This document shows, piece by piece, positions 24,290 to 37,000 of a stretch of 64,000 bases of DNA; the stretch's first letter is position 1; every line of letters starts with the position of its first letter. Source of the DNA: Megalopta genalis (Eukaryota; Arthropoda; Insecta; Hymenoptera; Halictidae); contig NC_135018.1 in the NCBI RefSeq assembly GCF_051020955.1, forward strand, positions 4,874,814 through 4,938,813, written 5' to 3'. The translations under genes were made by a program, and so were the position numbers. Below the pieces are notes generated by a model. That model saw nothing but the letters and a program-made list of their open reading frames with translations. It was not told the origin of the DNA and searched no databases.

Positions 24290-24399
24290 CATTCACTGCC
24301 GACTATGAGATATCTCGTAGTAAATTTGACTAAAACTGCCACGAGATCTTAGCGCCCAGGGCAAGACGCTCTAAATTTCCGTAGCAGTAAATGTGTTAA
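24290..24399. repeat. Possible decayed piggyBac-like MITE
   Basis: The left end CATTCACTGCC and the right end, reverse-complemented, CATTTACTGCT form a weak inverted pair, with a TTAA next to the right end (about 24396). Inner motifs GAGATATCTCG and CACGAGATCTT look like inverted subrepeats. There is no clear left TTAA, so the assignment is weak. Confidence 0.3.
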
Positions 24400-27060
24400 C
24401 CATTAGTATTAACATCATTTGATTCAAACCATTTCGTCGGTCTTCTGGTGTGAATGGAAACATTATATTGCTAAAGTATCCACTATATTGAATTTTGTTC
24501 CCTAAATAGTAACAATAACTTGCTTTCAAAAATGATTGTATATTCTTCTTCATGAATAAACTAAAGCTAACATGCTGCTAATATAGTAGAATGCTCCCTA
24601 AATCATTAGACTTCCTTCATCATTTTTTGAAAAATACTGTACATCATCGTCAAAATCTCACCAATGTGAATTCAAACCATCAGATCCATAGAAATGGAAC
24701 TCTTTTTACCCGGAAGTATTACCTGGATATAAGATAAGAAAATTGAACTTAGCTCAAGTTGAAGAAACATTTCACATGTAAAATAAACGTACAACTTTCC
24801 AATCTCGACGTATGTTTGCTCGTACGTGTCAAAGTCCAGCAATTTTATGTTTCGTCAAAAATTTAGATGCAAATTGCAGTTTCCGTCTCGCAATGTCTCG
24901 CCAGCCTTTGCAGCCGCAATTGTTCGAGTACACAAAAATTGCCTTACATGTACGAAAGATATGATCAGGATTAGTACGTCAGAAGTTCGCAAATTTCACA
25001 GTCACGAAAATATAATGGAAAGCTACGCCGCGATAGGGTGAATCAAAGGGAACAGGAAGAAACGGAGGAGGAGGAGGAGGAGGAGGAGGAGGAGGAGGAG
25101 GAGGAGCTGAAGAGAAGAAGCAGCAACTGCTCGCATGCACATGGACGAGATGCTTATGGACGAGGGTTGCATGTGTGTTGGGGAGAACGTTCGAGCGCGT
25201 GCACGTACGTTTATGCACAGGTATTGCTGGCTTCCGCGAACTAGATCGGCCGAGTAGATATTAGGAGCGCGTCTGCCCCGTTGCCATTGCAGCAAGTGCT
25301 GGTCATTGTCCACCGGCGGACACAGGAAGTCGACGACGACCGACAGTGAGGGGGCAGAAAAACAGAGAAAGAGATTTTTCGGTAGGATAATCGCGGAGGA
25401 ACTATGAAGTGCCGATTATCGTGCCGGTTGCGATGACAGGATGATGACTCTTGATACCGGTTCGGATCGAGTCCCCGCACCAGTACTCTAGTATCTAAAT
25501 CAATCTGATGTACCTCTTATCTAGTAGCGATGAGTCATCTCATAGTGAACATTACCAGCTAAAAATAATTATGAACGCCGTTCGTTCCGTGTTAGGGCTC
25601 GTGCTCAGTCAGACGAATTTTTTTCCCAAACGCTATCAGACTTTGGTAAAAACATCTGTTCGTATTTTAACAAGTTTATTTTAGAGAGCATCTTATAATC
25701 ATTTTATTAAAAAATGTTTGCTAATTACATTATGATTCTGGTTCATCCGACATTGCACAAAGACATTTCGGTACAGTAATTTGAGTGAAAATCGCAGACG
25801 TTTTAAGGTAAAGTTAGGATGTTTAATAATACTTACATGTAAACAGTGCTTGATTCTTATAATCGATGTGAAAAAACGTATAAAATTTTATTGCTTAAGA
25901 AAATAAAATATATCCTGTACGAAAACAATTACATTAAGGGAAAACTAAAATAGCTAGAATTCGTAGAATTTAGAGTTTACGTGTAACATTCATGGAATTA
26001 ACAAAAAAATGTATAACATAGTAAAATATTCTTTACATAAAACCAAGCAAGAAAAACTAAAATCCGTATAAATAAGAAATTTTATCGAAATCAAATGTAA
26101 TCTGATTTTTAAAACTCGTCATACCTAATATACAATCATCGATACAGGAAGTACGTTCAAGCTGAGTTTGTTATACAAATTACTACGGCGAAAACGTACC
26201 TTTCCTTCAAGTGTTTTTTTCTCTCCAAAGAATTTACGCTGTTGTTGCGACAAGTAATCGCTGTCCATCGCAGGCAGGAAGCTGACGAGGAGGTTGGCCA
26301 CGAAGAGATTTTCGGTGCGATAATCGTAGGGAAACTCCGGACGCCCATTGTGACAATGGCCTCCTGAGGCAGTGTGATAATTACGTTGGTAATAACACAG
26401 CAAAATAGAAAGAAGCGCTGGCTATCTTCTTTCTGGTGCTGCCTATCGAATGCTGCTTCACTGACCGTTGAAATTAAACTCGCCTTCTGTCTTTCATCTT
26501 CCAAACGTCTGCTAGAATAATAGAAACTGGAGTTCCAACGTTTTTATAACAAATTCCCGTAATTCCAGCACTTCTTAATGCACATTCAAAATAAAGCGTA
26601 AGGATTGTGACAACTAAATATTGTCACGTCATCTCTATCTTATGAATTATATTATGTTTCTTCCAAGCTTCTTCCTCTGGTATGTTCCGCTAAATTTTAA
26701 GCCTTTGCGATTTCCTATAATTTTAAATTTATATTTTAGATCGACCTTTATTCGCATAATTTTCTTTTAATATTAAGTTCTGACTATTGATTTTACTTTT
26801 CGACTATGTGTAATACCTTGAATTGATACATACGCCAGTAAATATAATATACTACACTTAGACGATGTTGAACTGTGTTGGACATTTGCATTGGAAATGG
26901 CAATGAATTAATTGTAGGAAATGGATTTACTAACAAACTTTAAGCACAATTAACATTAAGTATGCTTTTGACAACTTTGTTGCAGCTACGACCACATCCA
27001 TTCAGATACTTAGGCGACAATTTTTTACATATTTGTGGAGCACCATCTTCGAAACCAACA
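24400..27060. other. Spacer with a (GGA)n microsatellite and GC-rich patch
   Basis: About 24980-25500 is GC-richer around a GGA microsatellite. The remainder is AT-rich with no recognised gene or element. Confidence 0.4.
25064..25106. repeat. (GGA)n microsatellite
   Basis: About 14 GGA units. Reading frames through it give poly-Glu or poly-Leu/poly-Pro runs that should not be taken as genes. Confidence 0.95.
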
Positions 27061-27064
27061 TTAA

Positions 27065-27307
27065 CACGTTCCGTGCCACGTGTACCATCGATGGTACACG
27101 CTTGCATGTTTACTTAGTGAACTGAACAAATTGTTTACAAGAAATTTAGAACCGAAGAATCAATTTCCACCGCAAGAATGGGCGTTGATAAGTTTTTGTT
27201 ACGTTGTTATGTGTACGAGAATTAATAATATTGCACGTAATACATCAAGTTTTAGTAAAATATCAAAGTGTGAAGATTCGAGTAAAAAGAGCTCGGCACG
27301 GAACGTG
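27065..27307. mobile_element. piggyBac-like MITE, 243 bp, perfect inverted ends
   Basis: TTAA duplications lie at 27061-27064 and 27308-27311. The ends are perfect 13-bp inverted repeats, CACGTTCCGTGCC and GGCACGGAACGTG. Directly inside the left end is a perfect 22-bp palindrome (27079-27100, centred on ATCGAT). The interior is AT-rich and has no transposase, so mobility would depend on an enzyme encoded elsewhere. The intact ends suggest a relatively recent insertion. Confidence 0.85.
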
Positions 27308-27311
27308 TTAA

Positions 27312-28005
27312 TCTTCAAACGACTTCCTGTGAAATTGACCGAATTTTTCCGCAAGTGTTAGCGTTATATTCTATTCCAGCTCAGCGAGATTCTCACGTGA
27401 GTTGAACGACGAGGGTGGAAATTTTCAAGGGCGAAGTGTTCGGAAATTACTAGTCTCGAGTCCCGATCCTCCCTCCTACGAATTTCTTAATATAGAAGGC
27501 ATTAATTTCCTGTTCTTCTTCTATTTCTTTGCGCACTGACAAAGAGGGCGCGACGCTTCGAAGAGGACGAGGAGGGTAAAAGTCAGTGAATGAGTGAATC
27601 GAAATGGAAGTTGGAAAGAGACGAATCATCAGGGCGGCACCTGACCGGAAAGCGTCACAGTCACCGCATTCAGCCTCGTTCTTTCCTTTCCCTTCTCCTC
27701 GAGCTTCGCCTCTTTCGCCAACCTTCATCCACCTTCGGCGAAGGGTTGCTCGTCCCTTATGGCTTATGGCTCGATACCCGAAGCTCCTTCAAACCAAAAC
27801 AATGCTGTTGCCAAGCAATTTGCGTTTTCTTTTTGTTCGTTCGCAGAAGTACCTTTTTGGTGTTTGAAAATCGTTCTTCGTATATCCATTTCTTCTAAGG
27901 TGGTCTCACATGATGCAGTGTGTAAGAAACTGGAGACACGTTTATTCTCAAAGATGATACGAATTGAAAGACTTCTAAAAGCATCGAGAAATAAATTTTT
28001 CGTGG
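27312..28005. other. Spacer, partly GC-rich
   Basis: About 27370-27800 is GC-richer and carries overlapping frames of about 90-110 codons on both strands, none recognised. No gene is supported. Confidence 0.4.
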
Positions 28006-28999
28006 CGAAATCTATCATAGACCTGAAGATCGAATTGTTACAATAATACTTTAATACTTGATATACAAATTTATTTGGCAGTTTTATTGGGCTATGAATA
28101 ACCAATGACCAGCCTTGATGCTAAAGATACTCGTCAGATAGGAAGTCCATAGATTTTTCAAAAAGAAGTTCCTAAAAGTCTCGTTTATTTAATCACGCCA
28201 TTTGTTTTCTCATAAAATTACATATTCTCATTTTGGATTGTTTACAGTAACCGAGGACGAATCACGTTTCAACTTATAAAAACGATGTTAACATTAAATG
28301 TTATGACGAATAATAAATGTTTCACCAAATTTCCGGCTTAATGATCTCGTTCAGTGCTAATCAACGCAGTCATGGAAGAAATCGTAGCGCAAGAGTTTAA
28401 CCCTTAACTGCTACTGACGATTCTTTGAGACCGCTACTAATATTTCTTATTCATCTCTGGTGATAATATAATTGTAAGAAAAATTGTAAAAAAACGGAAA
28501 GTTTTCAATGCACTTGCTTCTATTCAATCGAACTCTCCATTACCGATGTACAAACTATAAACTAGATTTTGTTTTTTTATCAAGAGTTAATAAAACACCA
28601 GAAATTACTGCCAATCAGGAGTATTCGCTATCCACCAACAACGACGGAAACAGATAAAAACCCAGTCTATTTAGAATAAATTTGTACAATTCCACGCAAG
28701 AGAACAAAGAAATTGCCAAATATAAACAATCGCAAAGCAAAGAGCCATTTCGATGAATATTCGGTGAAGTGTGTGTAAAAAAAACTCGGCCGTCGGCGTA
28801 TCCAGTATAAAATGGTCGAAATCTATCATAGACCTGAAGATCGAATTGTTACAATAATACTTTAATACTTGATATACAAATTTATTTGGCAGTTTTATTG
28901 GGCTATGAATAACCAATAACCACAGCCTTGATGCTAAAGATACTCGTCAGATAGGAAGTCCATAGATTTTTCAAAAAAAAGTTCCTAAAAGTCTCGTTT
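28006..28999. repeat. Nested duplication: 640-bp insert flanked by a 180-bp direct repeat
   Basis: A 181-bp segment (28006-28186) recurs almost exactly at 28817-28999. Between them (28184-28819) lies a copy of the segment at 20861-21499. The junctions carry 3-base microhomologies: TTT on the left, CGA on the right. Differences between the two flanking copies are about four positions, including AATGACCAG versus AATAACCACAG, while the inserted copy differs more from its source. The structure suggests insertion with a very long duplication of the target, as in template-switching repair, rather than transposition. Confidence 0.85.
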
Positions 29000-31900
29000 T
29001 CCTGATGAGGACGAGAAAGATCTAATCATTGTAGCCGGAAAGAAAACCCAATACTCTATTTCAAGGGTTCGTGCGCAGCGTTAAATCTATTACTAGATTT
29101 AATATATTACTGCAAATAATAACTACAAGTACGTTCACAAGTTACATTTCACCAAACCTACCCTCTATCAGATCTACCCTTTACAAAGATCTGAAACATT
29201 GGCAGCTGCAGTTTTACCTTCTTTCTTCCGATACAGTAGGAGTCGAGGACGACGGTTACATCTGAATTAATCGCTACTTTTCACTTGAAACTATAATTTC
29301 TGTGGAAGAAGAAACGACGAGTCATCGATATAATGATGCAAGCTCAGCCGCGCAGCGAACATCGATCTATAAAAATGTATGACGGTAGCCAAACGGTAGC
29401 TCTATGAAAGGAAGAGACAAAGAATGAGAGAGAGAGAGGGGAGCTGCGGGGAGGGAGAGAAATTAGAGAGAGACAAGGATGGAACGAGTAGGTAAGGACA
29501 CATAATAGCAGGATGTTACAACGCCCGTGTCCGGTACATAAGTATCTGGTTTCATAAATGAAAGTGTCTTCATTCATAGATACATATTTCCATACAATTG
29601 CCGCTATTGGTTCGTATCTTATGATATCGCCATTATGTGTGGGCTGCCGCATTACATATGTACATAGCACCATTATATACAAATTCCTAGTAATGCGGCA
29701 CTACTGCTGCATTAATGATAAAGTTGTCCCGATATTGTGATGTTACGGGGACATCAGCGGTACGGCAAGTCGGAAAAGCGGAAAAACCATCGACGTCGTC
29801 TTTCACTGTTACGTTCGCGAGTAGATTGTGAACTTCTTTGCAAGGGAAAAATTGTGGGCACAGATTGCAAGATGCAGAAAACGCATAGACATTTCATTCT
29901 TCTATTAATGATCTTAAAAAATGGAAATACGATCTTGGATTCGTTAAATGTTCTTACTAATTTGCATTTGATTTACACCGTTTTATCATGCATAATGCGT
30001 TAATTCTACCGTACACGGGAACTCTCAAATATTAATTTTTTGTTAGATTTAATACAAATTTAACAAATTGAACTTTACTAATTGAAATAAAAACCGTTGC
30101 AGTAACAGATGATTAAGAAATAAATTAGATTTAAGATGTGATAACAGGGCCTTGATCGCAATGAAAATTATGCACACCTACTTTACTGAAGTATACTTTA
30201 TTAATGAATAACTTTAATAAACTCGCGGATCATGATACGTCTTGTGCACGGGCAGGGAACGCAAAGCATTAGTAAGAACAAAAAATAGCGCAGTCCATTT
30301 ACATGCAGCGGAAATAATCGATTTCCAAATCCGCGCATCGTCTATCGGTAACAATATGCAATATAAACAATAAGATTTTAAATCCGAAACGAATTTTAAA
30401 TCTAAGATTTTTAATCTAAAGAATTGGACCATTATTTTTGCATCAATCCAGCAGTTGCTTAGTAGAATGGCATATATGGTTCAAAATAAATAAGGCACTG
30501 TTTAATTTCATTTCAAAGCGTTCTCATTAAAATTCATTACGCTTCGAAACGTATATCACAGTTCATCTTTGTATTTAGAAATACGGTGTATAATGATAAA
30601 TTGGCGGTTGCAAACATGGTCTCTCGAGAATCCTGTATTGTGTTCAATTTATGACGAGGGTACGATTTAAATTAACTTTCTTTGTTAATTAATACAGGAG
30701 AAACTGCGATGCAGTGAATTAAACTGTATTCAATTTCGCACGTGAGCTGTGTAATTAAAAATGAGATATGAATTCAGAGCTGTACAGAAATATAGCAGAA
30801 ATTTTTAAGTACGATTAAATTGCGGTTATGTCCGTAAAAGGAACAGGAAAAGAAACGCTCGTACTAGGTTACTTCGAGAACTGTAATACTGGATGAAATT
30901 ACACTAAATAGGAACACAATTTTACAAAAAAGATTTGTGTTCTCAATTACACAGATTTGCTTGCATTGTGCTAGTACTGCTCATACGCATATGTACAATG
31001 TATACATATTTACTTACATATTTACTTTTATATTACTATAAAAAGCTATAAAAATGAACATGTAGGTAATGCCTTCAAAAAGAAACATAACAAAAACTGC
31101 AGTTATCAAAGGTAAGTTGCTATCATAATTTTGTAAGAAAGAATCGTGCAATAATATACTTGGACTCATTACAAAGCTTGAAGCCTCCATTTTACAATGT
31201 CCATGCCATTCATTTTTTCGAAAGTACAGGATAACAGGAAAGAAATTAAAGACATCTTTTCGAAGATCATACAAATTGAAACTTCTTTGAAAACATTAGA
31301 AAATATTTTTACAGCTGAATTTACCACAGATTAGAAGATTAAGGCTTCCCCTTTACATTATCCCCTCAAGACTTGAAATACAGTTTTTTGAGTCGCTTTA
31401 TTAATTGAATGAGAAGATGTACTTTACATTAATGATTAATTTATTTCTTATTTCTGTATCATAAAGTGACTAAAACAAATCATATTTTAGAGTATTTTTA
31501 TAGACTTTTCAATTTATAGCATTTTCGTAAAAAACGGGTCTTCAATTTCTAATTCATCACATTAAGATTAAAATGAATCAATATTTATCATTGCGCAATT
31601 TCGTCTCTACGATACAAAAATTTTTCGAAAATCGTAAACTAATACTCTTTGAGTGGATAACTTAAATTGTACTTTTCTCGAATCAAGGCACTTAGAATTT
31701 TATGAAACTGTGTTAGATTATTCTCGTATACATCGACACAATATAAAATAACTGATGAATGAAATCTCTTTTAATTGTTCATTGGAAGCATGTTTCTAGT
31801 CCATTAAACGGGCCAGGATAAATTCAAGACGAAGCATTCCGAACGCGTGCTGTTCATAGTGGGGGCGACGCAGGATTCCTGTTGTGCGTTGCCTCGTTAT

Positions 31901-34000
31901 ATCGAATAAATCTACCTCGATGACGCCACCGTGCACGATGGACGCGCCCTGTGCACTAGGTAGGAAGTCATCCTTCCTAGCATCCAGAGTCCACACAGGA
32001 AATCTCAGACGCACCCACCGAAACAAGCCCGCCCCCTCCGTCGGGACCGATTTAATGTTTCGTTTCCTCTACGACGATAAGGGGCTACAATTTTATAGAA
32101 CCAACCGTCCTAACACCAAAATAAAAGGATGGCCGCTTGCTCTATTCGCGATTAGACTATCCTCAGCCTTAGGCTGCATACAGATGGCCGAACTAAAATA
32201 TCAGACGGCTTTCGATTGAGTTCCAATGACCGAGCTGAAATTAACGGGGAAACACTCTTCAACCTGTGCACCGAAAAAGTCAGAGCGGATACAACAGTAT
32301 TGAAACTTCAAGAAATCGATTTTGGGAACCATCTTCTTTGAGAACATTTTCATAAAAATTTGTGTTCAAATATTCGCATCGTTATGAAAGCTATAGGACT
32401 GTGTAACGAAATAAATCATGAATTATTTCATTTAACCCCTTACCCTATAATATTGTGTCAGACTCGTTATAAAGATTTGGAACATGATCTTTCTGAATAC
32501 GTATGCTAATCACGTTTTTTAAATCGAAATAAATTTCTACCCTTTTATTATATCAACATTTAAACATTGAAGTAAATGTTAACATACAATAAGTATAAAT
32601 TATCTGCCTCGTGCTAAAATGTAAGATGATTGAATGTGTAGTCATTATTATACGTGTACAATATCCAATCGAATGATATCATGACCTTTCCATTTCTATT
32701 TCACGAAATTGTTGAGTTTGCTGGGTTGGCAGTCGGTGTGCCAATAATTTCCTAGTAGAAGAAAAAGCCTCTTCGACCCCTAAGTATCAATTATCATGTG
32801 TAAAAGAATGTGTGTCGAATAGTTTCCATGAAAATATATCACTTGTAGATTTCATAAAAATTGACGCGTTACACTCAAACGATGTCCATCGTACGAGGTA
32901 AGATTAAAGTGCTCTCCTTCGCAGAGGCACATCTGCCATGGAGTCTCGTTAAGGAGAATGGACGGCGGGAAGGCACATAATGCCCGGCCGCAATAGTAAA
33001 TTTTATAAAATAATACCCTCTATGGGGCTGCATATTCATTTTTCCGGAGAGTCCTCCCCACGGTTCCCGGTGTCCGCCGAAGTCCGTCTACATATGTATG
33101 AGCTTCTGGTGGACTTGGCTCGTCATGGCTCGGCGAATGCGAGCTTTCTGCCCTTTATTTTTGCCGGCCGTGTCTACCCCCTGTTCCACGGAAACAAACA
33201 ACAGGGTTGACCCCGAAAAAAGGGTGGGCAACCGGATGATTAGCACTCCTCCCTCCTTTCCTTCCTTCCGTGTGCAAGCTGCATAACGATGCTCGATTTC
33301 AAATTATTATACTTCAACTGTTCGTAATCGTAACTCCTCGAGAACATCGCCGCCGGAAGAAGTCTTACATAGGGGATAAGCTCACGAGACAAGAAGTTCT
33401 CGTGTTGTTGTGACTACAGTTAAATCAATTAATTTCCAGCTTTCGTACGCGTTTAGTGGTCATTTTTCTGTATTTATTGGTTGAAACTCTGTTTTCTGCT
33501 GGTAGAAGGTAAGCAACCATTCTTAATCACGTTATGTTTTCAGAATTATCAGTCAAGGATTTATTAAGGTCCTTATTTGTGTATTGATAAATGTTATTCG
33601 TGATCAACCCAGGATATTAATATTCAAGTATTCTGGATGCAAGGTTTGAAGCAATATGGCACATTCTTAAAATGTTTAGATAACTGAAAATCAGATCATT
33701 GTGCGTGTGTTGAAGAAGAAAACGAAGACAAAGGTGTTCTGCATGAATACAATGTCACTCATCAAATCAGTATACTGTCACCACGTTTATAATCAGATTT
33801 TCTACCTTTCATGATTTTAATAAAATAATGTAGCATATTTCGATAAGCAGATGTTGAAACTATGCATAACATGTTTTACAGATTATAGCATCAATAAGTA
33901 TAGTACTCTAAAAAATTTTTCATAGCGTTTTCATCTCATCTCACCTTCCCTTAATCACATTAGGGTGGAACTGTGGTTGATGGAATTGAAAATTATTGAT
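29000..34000. other. AT-rich spacer with GC-rich islands
   Basis: Largely AT-rich and without recognisable genes. A GA-rich low-complexity tract lies at about 29410-29480. GC-richer islands at about 31800-32230 and 32880-33290 hold short frames on both strands that I do not recognise. No paired transposon ends were found. Confidence 0.35.
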
Positions 34001-37000
34001 CATGTAATTATTAAGGTAATTTTTATGCCGAGGATTAACTACCTAGAAAATGTAGAATTTTACATTTAAAATAGTGCCTAACCCCATTTAACCACCCTTC
34101 AAACACCCTCATGGCCGGTTGAATAATATTAGAAGGGAAATTTCTGACGCTACCAAAGTTATCGTTCTCACGTTTCAGAGGATTGATGTATTCACGTTTT
34201 AATTGACGTGACGGTATTGGGTTCAGTCGTAGGTAGACGGGGGATGGTATGCTAATTGACATCTGCATGTTTTAATTGTGGAAAACTGGAATTTTGACGA
34301 AAACTATAATTACTATGTTTTAAGGATTTCGACAGTTGAGTAAGCAAATGCTTTCGTTACAATGTAATTTAGTTTAATGCAACGTTAAACAGGAAATACT
34401 GAAAAAAAATCGTGTAAGATAAAGAAACCCTTGGAAAGATTATTCGATTGTTTCTCGTTAGTTTTCATCTTATCCACGTAACGGAATGAACCCCTTCCGG
34501 AAAACTCAATATGTATAAGTATACTGCGTACATTTACGCGTTTGTAGCAAATTTTACATAGTAAACTAAAGCAAAAGTTTTAATAAGCTCGAACACCGAT
34601 CTACTATTCATTTTACCTAACTACAAGATTTATCTACTTAATGAGTTTGAATCTAAATTCTGTTTTTTCCGTAATTAGAAACATGAATTCTCTTGAACAT
34701 CCGCAATGTGCTTGCATTTACAAGATACAAAAGTGCGTTACTCCTCATATTTCTAGGATTTCCTGATGCTTTATCAATTATCCCTGAAAGTTTCCATAAC
34801 GTTAGATTACTCTCCAAAACCTGCAATCCTCGATGAATTTACAGAGCATATTTGCTTGTATTATATTGCTATTGTTTAGATATTTGCACATGTATATTAC
34901 TGTTATAGTTAGTATTTTAACTTTAACAAGCTTCATCTTACATGGTCAATTCATATAATCAAATGAAAAAGATCAATTCTTTTTTTTCGTGATGGTTCGA
35001 TCGCACATCGATATTCCTGGCCTTTTAATGTTGCCATTGGCAACAAGAAAATTCACAGTCTAATGATTACGTATGTCATATCATTTGAAAAGTATAGACA
35101 CACCTTGCTAAAATTTTACAATTTCCATCATTCTCTTTTGTCTGCAAAAGGTGTAACAGCTTCTTTGTAGAATTCTTTTCTGGACAGTGACCGCAGTCTC
35201 CCGACTGCAAAGCGTTAAAAATAAGACGTTCGTTTGCTGACATAAGGGTTAATTTACCTAGCAAAATGGTAGCTGAACGCGTCGTCAGCTTTCTAGACAA
35301 TCGAGAATTGAGCGTTGGACAAGAGATGATCGGTCAAAGTAAAACCTCTGATTCCGTTTCTTTTGGCGCGGCGGCGGCGGCGATGGCGGTGTCCAGTTTT
35401 CCTCGGCGTCTAAGAGAGGCAACACGCTCGCTCGCTTGCATTAAAGAGCAATTAGCCGCGGTTCGCGAGCACGCTGATGCCCGGAAGCGATAGAAGCAGG
35501 CCGCGCGTGCCACCCTTACCTTTTCTTCGTCTACCGCGAGCACGTACGAGTACCTGTTCGTGTTCGCACACATCCGCGCATCCCTGCCGAAGCGTCTTGG
35601 CTGCAGGCTTACCTCGCAGGTATCAGGACTTATCCCGCTGCCTTAAAGCCGGCTCGTGAAATTATTCACCAGCGTTGCCGATAACCTACGCGACGAAAGG
35701 AGAAACTGTTTTCACAAACTCGCGCCGATTTCAATCCTGTTGGCAGACCTGAAAACACAACGCAAAATTAAGGGGTGCCTTGGTGTGGAGCGCTACGATT
35801 CCTCGTTGGTGCTTCCTTTAAACGAATTGCAGGATTATTTTCTACTGCTTTTTGCAGACAGATCTTCTGTTACTTGGGTTATACAGAATATTTTGTTCTA
35901 GCTTAAATGCTTAAAACTGCATCAACTGCACTTTATTGAATATGGCCCTCTCTAAAAGCAAATCTTTTACTGACTGACATGATACTGATTATTCTGACAA
36001 TTCGCAACAAAAAACTTGATAATCCTTTTCTATTATTATAATGAACGAGGCTACAGTGCGAACTAAAATAAATAAAGTATCTTATTAATTAAAAAAATTA
36101 CAGCACTTTGATGTGTAAGAAAACGTACTTTTAACAAAATACAATACAGTGGAAAGTAGGTTTTTTAAGTAGAAAACAGTACGCCTAGTTAAATGACCAT
36201 ATGGATAGTCAAAATACATAAGATCCGTATTAACTTTGGTAACTAGGCTCCGATACCTGGGTTTCGATTACTATTTAGAATTAATAACACTTGAATGAGT
36301 ATGCTTGAAACATAATTATTTTAGCTGTTTTCGAACTCTAAACTGGGTATCTACAAATTCGAAAATGTACTGGTATGGATTACAGTTTAGTCTTGTAAAC
36401 ATTCAAATTGTGTGAGTGAGATGTGTCAACAATACCGTTGACAGTTTCTGATCTCCACTCGCAGTTTTTTCTCTAAATGAAGATCGACTTACATATTTAT
36501 TAAAGATATTTTACTTCATATTTCTATGAATTACAATTAAAGAAGAATTTCTTTCATTAACTGAAAGATTCACCATTGCAAAAATAAGATATAGCTATGC
36601 TATTAATTCTTGTGAATCGATATAGTTCTATGCAGCCTACAAGTCTGGACATGCCATAAATGGATAAAGATGCTCAGTCTAGTTATCTACGATACAATGT
36701 TATGCGAACAACTATAATAACAGTACTAGTTTATTATCCATGACAATACACATGTTTGATAGATCAGGAGAAAGACCGCAGAATAATGTGAAGCCAACGA
36801 AAATACAAAAGATCGTGGCAGCGTCTTCTTTATTCATCCCCACTACTCGCATTGCTTACCAGCGCAACAGCTCGCTCAATTACCGTCGCAGATAATCATT
36901 ATCGCGGAAACTGCATCGCCGGGCCTCATTGCCCCAATCCTTAATTAACTGGCGGTCAGACGATAATTGGTACGAGCCGGTGCACGACACTCGATCCATT

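Noticed and set aside
25023..25313. Poly-Glu, poly-Leu and poly-Pro frames
   Set aside because: Direct translations of the (GGA)n microsatellite.
27764..28916. Two minus-strand frames sharing the start MVIHSPIKLPNKF
   Set aside because: The shared peptide comes from the duplicated 180-bp flanks, the downstream parts differ, and no protein features are present.
32430..32460. TTAACCCCTTACCC as a piggyBac end
   Set aside because: No matching right end within about 1.5 kb; probably chance or a solo remnant.
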